A DNA stretch of 16,095 nucleotides from Caldifarciminota bacterium UBA3073 (GTDB lineage: Bacteria; Hydrothermota; UBA3073): positions 1-16,095 of the forward strand of contig DFBT01000023.1 in the NCBI GenBank assembly GCA_002366725.1, written 5' to 3'. A program made the position numbers and the translations under genes. Positions within the stretch are counted from its first letter, which is position 1. Each line of letters opens with the position of its first letter. The notes under the pieces were generated by a model, which worked only from the letters and a program-made list of their open reading frames with translations, was not told where the DNA came from and did no database searches. Positions 7,295 to 11,508 of the stretch are shown piece after piece.

Positions 7295-7725
7295 GAATTG
7301 GTCTTCCCTTTTTTCTCTCCTTGTCTTTTTCTCCTCACAACCCTGTCCAGTATCCCGTTCACGAATTTACCCGAATCGGATGTGGAGTATATCTTCGCTA
7401 TCTCTATCGCCTCGTCCATAGATACCTTTGGGGGAATATCGTCAAAATACAGTACCTCGCATATGGCTATACATAAGATATTTCTATCTATTATAGCAAT
7501 CCTCTCGATGTCCCAATTCTTCACGATATTCTTCAGGATGGTGTATATATATTCTGTGTTCGTTATAATTTTTTTTAAAAGTCTCCGGGCATAAACTTCA
7601 TCAAATGGCGAGCTGCTCCAGTTCATACAGATATCATTGTAGGCTTCTTCGGCAGAGTCCCCGGTTGCCTCCATCCTGTAGAGCACCTTGAGAACGATTT
7701 CCCTTGCTTCCCTCCTGGATTTCAT
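7291..7725 (-). CDS. nusB: Transcription antitermination factor NusB
   Basis: Helical RNA-binding protein that with NusE (S10) recognises boxA and prevents early termination on rRNA operons. It is 144 aa, typical. The N-terminal KSRREAREIVLKVLYRME is the family arginine-rich start that contacts boxA RNA. WDIERIAIIDRNILCIAICE and the C-terminal IPPKVSMDEAIEIAKIYST and KFVNGILDRV are the standard NusB blocks. It follows ribH by 50 bp, an arrangement found in many phyla, and overlaps the phosphoesterase start by 4 nt. Upstream ribosome-binding sequence is weak (AGGTAAAG). Confidence 0.95.
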   Translation of the reverse strand: MKSRREAREIVLKVLYRMEATGDSAEEAYNDICMNWSSSPFDEVYARRLLKKIITNTEYIYTILKNIVKNWDIERIAIIDRNILCIAICEVLYFDDIPPKVSMDEAIEIAKIYSTSDSGKFVNGILDRVVRRKRQGEKKGKTNS

Positions 7726-7775
7726 AAAACTTTACCTATATCTTAACATCCTACAACTTGAAATGAGCGAGAAGT

Positions 7776-8237
7776 TTATAGAACATTCTCCAGGTTTGTA
7801 AGTTCAAGTGCTGCCATGGCAGCGGAGAAACCCCTGTTGGCTTGCTTTGCCCCAGCCCTGTCCAGAGCCTGTTCAAGGGTATCAGCGGTTATAATCCCCA
7901 TTACTACGGGGACATCGTGTTCAAGGTTTATCTGCATTATTCCCCTCATGACATTACTGGAAACGAAATCGAAGTGGGGAGTTTCTCCCCTTATTATTGC
8001 TCCCAGGCATATCAGGGCATCAAACTTTCCCTTCTCCGCAAGAGTCTTCGCTATGTAGGGTATCTCATAAGCACCGGGAACCTTAAATATTTCAATGTCG
8101 TCTTCCTTCACACCGTGTCTCAACAGGCAATCCTCGGCGCCCTCTACGAGTCTGTCACTCACCAAGTTATTAAATCTTGATACAACGACGGCGAATTTCT
8201 TGCCGATCCCAGATAATTTACCCTCGTGAATCTTCAT
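7776..8237 (-). CDS. ribH: 6,7-dimethyl-8-ribityllumazine synthase
   Basis: Condenses 5-amino-6-ribitylamino-uracil with 3,4-dihydroxy-2-butanone 4-phosphate, the penultimate step of riboflavin synthesis. It assembles as a pentamer or icosahedral capsid. It is 153 aa, typical. Visible blocks: VVSRFNNLVSDRLVEGA (substrate ring), FKVPGAYEIPYIAK, LGAIIRGETPHFDFV with the catalytic histidine, VPVVMGIITADTLEQALDRAG and KQANRGFSAAMAALEL. The ATG at 8237 has a good Shine-Dalgarno (GGGAGGGG). Other rib genes are absent, and no FMN riboswitch was recognised upstream, although a consensus promoter lies about 450 bp upstream with a long repeat-bearing leader between. Confidence 0.97.
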   Translation of the reverse strand: MKIHEGKLSGIGKKFAVVVSRFNNLVSDRLVEGAEDCLLRHGVKEDDIEIFKVPGAYEIPYIAKTLAEKGKFDALICLGAIIRGETPHFDFVSSNVMRGIMQINLEHDVPVVMGIITADTLEQALDRAGAKQANRGFSAAMAALELTNLENVL

Positions 8238-8305
8238 TACCCCTCCCTTTCATGCAGATGTTGGATAAGTAAATAATTCAAAACTATGCGTAAAGAAACC
8301 ATTCA

Positions 8306-8335
8306 CCCTGTTAGATAATTTCATATCTAACGGGG
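8306..8335. repeat. CCCTGTTAGATA palindrome
   Basis: CCCTGTTAGATA (8306-8317) pairs over 12 positions, one of them G-T, with TATCTAACGGGG (8324-8335) around a 6-nt loop. The arm matches that of the 48-bp palindrome at 8605-8652 (CCCTGTTAAATA), and CACCCTGTTAG recurs just after rsmD at 16008-16018. Confidence 0.65.
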
Positions 8336-8371
8336 CAGGTATTACACCTGCCTACCGGTAGGCGAGATTAT

Positions 8372-8449
8372 CATCTCAAGATCCGTTCCGTCTCAAGACC
8401 CGTATGGGTAGGATCTCATACGAGCCATAGGGCCGTATGGAATGGACAG
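8372..8449. repeat. CATACGG-type mosaic repeat, inverted copy
   Basis: The part at 8372-8408 is the reverse complement of 2871-2907 at 36 of 37 positions. The next part has a hairpin CATACG (8417-8422) / CGTATG (8434-8439) equivalent to the one at 2792-2814, with a different loop. The internal order of the sub-blocks differs from copy 1, so these are mosaics rather than simple duplicates. Confidence 0.75.
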
Positions 8450-8514
8450 GATACAAACCAATAAGTTATTAAGTAATTGAGTCATTAAGTTATTTCCTGG
8501 CGTGTTCTTTTCTA

Positions 8515-8549
8515 CCTGTCCATACGGATGCTGTGCATCGGTAGACAGG
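8515..8549. repeat. Compound hairpin, CCTGTC…GACAGG
   Basis: Nested stems: CCTGTC/GACAGG outside, TAC/GTA in the middle after a 2-nt bulge and G-G mismatch, and GATGC/GCATC inside with a TGT loop. The same design recurs at 14541-14580 with a changed inner stem. Confidence 0.6.
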
Positions 8550-8604
8550 AATTACTTAACTACCCAATTACCGTTTTTGGTATAATCTGTGTTTATCCGT
8601 GATT

Positions 8605-8652
8605 ACCCTGTTAAATAAAGCCCAATTTGCTTTTATAAATATTTAACAGGGT
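8605..8652. mobile_element. 48-bp palindrome nested in ACACAGAT repeat (MITE-like)
   Basis: Perfect 13-bp inverted arms, ACCCTGTTAAATA (8605-8617) and TATTTAACAGGGT (8640-8652), flank a 22-nt AT-rich loop. It interrupts an ACACAGAT-type repeat that runs on at 8581-8604 and 8653-8671 on the minus strand. That looks like insertion of a small non-autonomous element, although no transposase or clear target duplication is visible. Confidence 0.45.
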
Positions 8653-8692
8653 GAATCTGTGGTTAATGCATATTCTAGAATAATTTTTTGTT

Positions 8693-8721
8693 ATTATACC
8701 ATATTTTTCTTACTCTGTCAA
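8693..8721 (-). promoter_or_regulatory. Consensus sigma-70-type promoter toward ribH
   Basis: On the minus strand TTGACA (8721-8716), a 17-bp spacer and TATAAT (8698-8693) match the consensus exactly. Transcription would start near 8686 and reach ribH after about 450 nt, crossing the palindromic repeats as a long leader. Confidence 0.7.
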
Positions 8722-8755
8722 GTTTTTATTTTGTGAAATTTTGATGAGGTATACA

Positions 8756-8945
8756 TCCTATTTGGCGGGGCAGGGAGACCACAGACCAAGTCGGCGAGCT
8801 CCATCGAAAATATCAAGGCTGTCCCGCCCTCGACTGGGTAAAAAGCCTTGAGTTACTGGACCCTCATTGAGTGTAACTTAACCCTTTGGGGCCGATTTGT
8901 TCGTGCCAGCACGACTTGAAATTCCCGCTACCAACGGGACGGGTG
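8756..8945 (-). ncRNA. Structured GC-rich region, possible omega-RNA-like relic
   Basis: A run of stems can be drawn: 8764-8773 with 8819-8828 (10 bp, one G-T); the alternative 8814-8820 with 8844-8850 (CAAGGCT/AGCCTTG); AGTTAC/GTAACT (8851-8856/8873-8878); TCGTGC/GCACGA (8901-8906/8909-8914); and TCCCG/CGGGA (8923-8927/8935-8939). GC content is clearly above the AT-rich flanks. On the minus strand the stems begin inside and follow the TnpB-like frame, which is the layout known for omega-RNAs of IS200/IS605 elements. No covariance support is available from one copy. Orientation and identity are inferred. Confidence 0.3.
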
Positions 8946-9085
8946 TGCCCACATTCTTAGTAGAATTACGACTAATCCCAGAAATTTCTTTCACAGCTTC
9001 ACATCCCTACGGATCTTTCGGAAGGGGTGCCTGCCTACCGTCAGGCAGGGATACCATGTGGGGTGTTCAGCCACAGTGCCGATAA
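8878..9085 (-). pseudogene. Broken frame resembling the C-terminal end of IS200/IS605 TnpB
   Basis: Reading leftwards from about 9085, one frame gives a HCG-stop-TPHMV stretch reminiscent of the last zinc-knuckle half (CGYTxHxD). Then comes a segment derived from the local GCCTACCGTCAGGC palindrome, a second stop (TAG at 9007-9009), and then EAVKEISGISRNST followed by KNVGTPVPLVAG and RAGTNKSAPKG with a TAA at 8878-8880. TnpB tails with a short Gly/Thr/Pro-rich end after the zinc finger look similar. Two internal stops and the absence of the RuvC part mean it is dead if it was ever TnpB. The call is tentative. Confidence 0.28.
9029..9048. repeat. GCCTACCGTCAGGC palindrome
   Basis: GTGCCTGCCTACCGTCAGGCAGG-like sequence, a variant of the palindromes at 36-55, 6530-6547 and 8346-8363. 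It lies inside the TnpB-like broken frame, where it may have inserted. Confidence 0.5.
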
Positions 9086-9093
9086 TTTTTTCC

Positions 9094-9122
9094 TTGACTT
9101 TTCAAAAAATTTGTAGTATAAT
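9094..9122 (+). promoter_or_regulatory. Upstream promoter for exbB operon or small RNA
   Basis: TTGACT (9094-9099), 17-bp spacer, TATAAT (9117-9122). It would start near 9130, at the beginning of a possible stem GCAGAAA…TTTCTGC, about 155 nt before exbB and upstream of a second promoter. Confidence 0.6.
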
Positions 9123-9214
9123 ATCACCTCGTAAAGCAGAAAGCGTCTCTCTATTTCGTTTTTTCTGCGTCCTGGTAAAGCTCACTTTCACGATTATTAA
9201 CCAATATTTTTTTC

Positions 9215-9243
9215 TTGACAAATGTTGAATTCTGTTGTATAAT
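9215..9243 (+). promoter_or_regulatory. Consensus promoter of the exbB-exbD-exbD-tonB operon
   Basis: TTGACA (9215-9220), 17-bp spacer and TATAAT (9238-9243) match the sigma-70 consensus exactly. The start near 9250 leaves a leader of about 35 nt carrying the Shine-Dalgarno of exbB. Confidence 0.75.
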
Positions 9244-9285
9244 TCTAATAAGGTATTCCATGTAACTCTTAACAGGGAGGTAGAT

Positions 9286-9906
9286 GTGGTGGAATTCTTT
9301 GAGAAGGGTGGAATGTTCATGTGGCCGCTTCTTTTCTGCGCAATCACAGGAGTTGCTTTCATAATCGAGAGGTTCATATCGTTCGCTCGAGCCTCTATAA
9401 ATGGGAAAAAATTTGTCGAGGGTCTCAAGGAAGCCGTGAAAAGGAATGGAATAGCCGGAGGTATGCAATACTGCGGCAAGTTCAAGGCTCCCCTTGCCAG
9501 GACCATGGAAGCGGGACTCACGACATATAAGAAGGTAGGGCCAAATAAGGAAGCCCTCGAAGAGTCAATTGCGAATGCGGGCAATGTGGAGCTTGCATTT
9601 CTTGAGAGGGGACTACCAATACTCTCCGCCGTATCGACAGTCGCCCCGATCATAGGGTTTCTTGGAACGGTTGCTGGTATGATTGCCGCATTTGACGCCA
9701 TAGCAATAGCGGGTGAGATCGAGCCAACACTCGTGGCGACCGGGATATCGGTGGCACTTATCACAACGGCAACAGGGCTTTCAATCGCCTTCCCCGTCGT
9801 GCTCTTCTATGTATATTTCAGCACCCGTGCAAATGGCTACACCCGCATGATGGAAAACGCCGCAACGGATGCTATAGAATTCCTGCTGGAGTCAAGGCCG
9901 GAATAA
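9286..9906 (+). CDS. exbB: MotA/TolQ/ExbB proton channel family protein
   Basis: Inner-membrane pentameric channel component that with ExbD converts proton flow into force on TonB. The start is placed at GTG 9286 (GTG 9289 equally possible) because AGGGAGG ends 5 nt upstream and the promoter's TATAAT sits over any earlier frame. That gives 206 aa, the size of compact ExbB/TolQ proteins. Three membrane segments show: about residues 11-30 (FMWPLLFCAITGVAFIIE), about 118-140, and about 150-178. The family signature STVAPIIGFLGTVAGMI, with the polar Thr lining the channel, is in the second. The middle cytoplasmic region carries the usual helices. It is followed by exbD after 32 bp. TolQ-type versus ExbB-type cannot be split by eye; the adjacent tonB favours ExbB. 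Confidence 0.92.
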   Translation: MVEFFEKGGMFMWPLLFCAITGVAFIIERFISFARASINGKKFVEGLKEAVKRNGIAGGMQYCGKFKAPLARTMEAGLTTYKKVGPNKEALEESIANAGNVELAFLERGLPILSAVSTVAPIIGFLGTVAGMIAAFDAIAIAGEIEPTLVATGISVALITTATGLSIAFPVVLFYVYFSTRANGYTRMMENAATDAIEFLLESRPE

Positions 9907-9938
9907 ACTCGTCTACCAACAGGTAGAAAGGAGACATT

Positions 9939-10355
9939 ATGAGATTTGGGGGGAGAAGGAGGAAAATGAAGGCGGAGATCCCAACTGCCTCTATGGCTGA
10001 TATAGCATTCCTTCTCATTGTCTTCTTCATGCTCACATCTGTATTTGCCACGGAGAAGGGACTGCAAATTGTCCTCCCCGAGAAGGGAGAAATGGTCAAG
10101 ATAAAAAAGGGAAATATCGCCCAGGTATATGTAAATGCAAAAGGGCAGGTGCGGATAGAGGGGAAGGATGTAAGTCTCGAGGATATAAAAGATAAGGTGG
10201 AGAGTATGCTTGCGGTGAACGATTCGCTGGTATTTTCTTTGAAGGCAGACAGCAGATGTAAATACGAGACCATAATAAAGGTTTTTGACCACCTTAAACT
10301 CGGTAGTGCTGAGCGTATTGCCTTCGCGCCGCCGGAGAAGAGAGAAAAACCGTAG
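9939..10355 (+). CDS. exbD: ExbD/TolR-family biopolymer transport protein, first copy
   Basis: 138 aa, the usual size. A short basic cytoplasmic start (MRFGGRRRKMKAEIP) is followed by a single membrane helix with the essential proton-carrying aspartate D21 in SMADIAFLLIVFFMLTSVF (18-36). A periplasmic domain of about 100 residues follows. Two ExbD helices sit inside the ExbB pentamer. The good Shine-Dalgarno (GAAAGGAG) is 6 nt or so before the ATG. It lies between exbB and a second exbD. Its helix is identical over 19 residues to that of the second copy while the periplasmic domains differ widely, pointing to duplication followed by divergence outside the membrane. Confidence 0.93.
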   Translation: MRFGGRRRKMKAEIPTASMADIAFLLIVFFMLTSVFATEKGLQIVLPEKGEMVKIKKGNIAQVYVNAKGQVRIEGKDVSLEDIKDKVESMLAVNDSLVFSLKADSRCKYETIIKVFDHLKLGSAERIAFAPPEKREKP

Positions 10356-10466
10356 AAATCCGAGATTCAGATTCTCCGACATCCTTTATCAGGCTTTAAT
10401 ATTGAGGCCAGCTATAGGTTGTTCCGTAAAGGCAAAAGATTTTTAGGATTTATTACGGGAGGATTT

Positions 10467-10877
10467 ATGAAGCTTTCACGAGAAGAAAGGGAATCTCCCG
10501 AGATTCCCACCTGTTCCATGGCTGATATTGCCTTCCTCCTCATTGTTTTTTTTATGCTCACTTCAGTTTTTAGGGTAGAACAAGGTTTCAGAGTAAATCT
10601 ACCATCTGCAGTTGAGACGAAAAAATTACCCAAGAAGAACATCGCCCATGTATGGATATCCAGCGAGGGTATGATATCCATAGACGATAATATCGTGTCA
10701 AAGGAATATGTTGCCTCGATCATGTCTCGTAAGGTAGAGGCTAATCCCAATCTGATCGTATCTATATTGATGGATAAGGACGGTGTGTACGGTGACCTTT
10801 CAGATGTATTCGAGGGTTTAAAGGAGGCAGCGGCGTACAAAGTTTCTCTCGCTACGCTGAAAGAAAAAGGTAGATAA
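10467..10877 (+). CDS. exbD: ExbD/TolR-family biopolymer transport protein, second copy
   Basis: 136 aa from the ATG at 10467, chosen because GGGAGGA ends 3 nt upstream; an in-frame TTG at 10419 has no such site. The order is cytoplasmic start (MKLSREERESPEIPT), membrane helix with D20 in SMADIAFLLIVFFMLTSVF, then a periplasmic domain with NIAHVWISSEGMISIDD and the terminal ATLKEKGR. It sits 111 bp after the first exbD and 17 bp before tonB. ExbB with two ExbD paralogues and TonB is a known arrangement in several diderm phyla; whether the two form a heterodimer in one channel is unknown here. Confidence 0.92.
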   Translation: MKLSREERESPEIPTCSMADIAFLLIVFFMLTSVFRVEQGFRVNLPSAVETKKLPKKNIAHVWISSEGMISIDDNIVSKEYVASIMSRKVEANPNLIVSILMDKDGVYGDLSDVFEGLKEAAAYKVSLATLKEKGR

Positions 10878-10894
10878 ACCTTTGGGGGAGAAAA

Positions 10895-11500
10895 ATGAAG
10901 AAAAGTGTAGATATAAAGGAAAAGGCGGGAGAGTATCTCCAGATTGGGTGGGTGTTTGCGCTGGCAATTGCTATAGTTGGTGTGCTCTTCATTCCGGAGT
11001 GCGCACCCAATCCCTATACTCCAAAGGTGGAGGCGGGGGTTATCACTATAGAACTCCCACCGGAGATGAGGCAACTTGCAGAGCCACCTCCACCCCCAAA
11101 GCCCAAGATGCCCGTTGAGGCAGAAACGGCTGAGGAGGTGGAACAGACGACTATAGAACGCACAGACTTCACGGGATTCGAGAAGGCTCCACCACCACCA
11201 CCCACAGAGACGCCCGATTTTGTACCCTATGATACGCCACCGGAACCGATATATATAACCAAACCCAAGTATCCGGAGATAGGGAGAAAGGCGGGCGTAG
11301 AGGGAGTCGTCTATCTCAAGCTACTTCTCGATACCACGGGATATGTGATAGATGTCAAGATAGTCAAATCCCTCAACCTCGCATTTGATGAATCGGCGGC
11401 AAAGGCTGCCCGTACCTGGAGATTTAGCCCCGCGAAGCAGAGGGATAGACCGGTGAGGGTGTGGCTCGGTTATCCCGTGAGATTTACGCTGAAAGACTAA
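10895..11500 (+). CDS. tonB: TonB-family energy transducer
   Basis: 201 aa. A short cytoplasmic end is followed by one membrane anchor (about 17-33, IGWVFALAIAIVGVLFI), a proline-rich periplasmic spacer (PPPPPKPKMP at 65-73 and a second PPPPP at 99-103), and the C-terminal TonB domain (about 120-201; KYPEIGRKAGVEGVVYLKL, ending WRFSPAKQRDRPVRVWLGYPVRF). It transmits ExbB/ExbD motion to outer-membrane receptors that carry a TonB box. No such receptor is in the window. The spacer is short compared with E. coli TonB, suggesting a thin periplasm or a shorter reach. The Shine-Dalgarno GGGGGAG precedes the ATG. The stop lies 8 nt before the mfd start. Confidence 0.92.
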   Translation: MKKSVDIKEKAGEYLQIGWVFALAIAIVGVLFIPECAPNPYTPKVEAGVITIELPPEMRQLAEPPPPPKPKMPVEAETAEEVEQTTIERTDFTGFEKAPPPPPTETPDFVPYDTPPEPIYITKPKYPEIGRKAGVEGVVYLKLLLDTTGYVIDVKIVKSLNLAFDESAAKAARTWRFSPAKQRDRPVRVWLGYPVRFTLKD

Positions 11501-11508
11501 AGTGGAGG

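Larger units (their letters stand above)
8238..9285. other. 1-kb divergent intergenic region, repeats and promoters
   Basis: No intact gene. Contents in order: CCCTGTTAGATA palindrome (8306-8335); GCCTACCGGTAGGC palindrome (8346-8363); inverted copy of the CATACGG mosaic repeat (8372-8449); TTAAGT-type simple repeat (8460-8496); compound hairpin (8515-8549); interrupted ACACAGAT repeat with a nested palindrome (8581-8671); minus-strand promoter (8693-8721); GC-rich structured island with TnpB-like remnant (8756-9085); and two + strand promoters (9094-9122 and 9215-9243). Confidence 0.75.

Noticed and set aside
8238..8366. FMN riboswitch upstream of ribH
   Set aside because: The conserved RFN element core was not found; the GC-rich sequence there is the GCCTACCGGTAGGC palindrome.
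8897..9085. 62-codon + strand frame in the GC-rich island
   Set aside because: It starts at TTG with no Shine-Dalgarno, is opposite the TnpB-like frame, and reads through a repeat palindrome.
8756..9085. tmRNA, RNase P RNA, SRP RNA or 6S RNA in the structured island
   Set aside because: None of their conserved core sequences was found on either strand.
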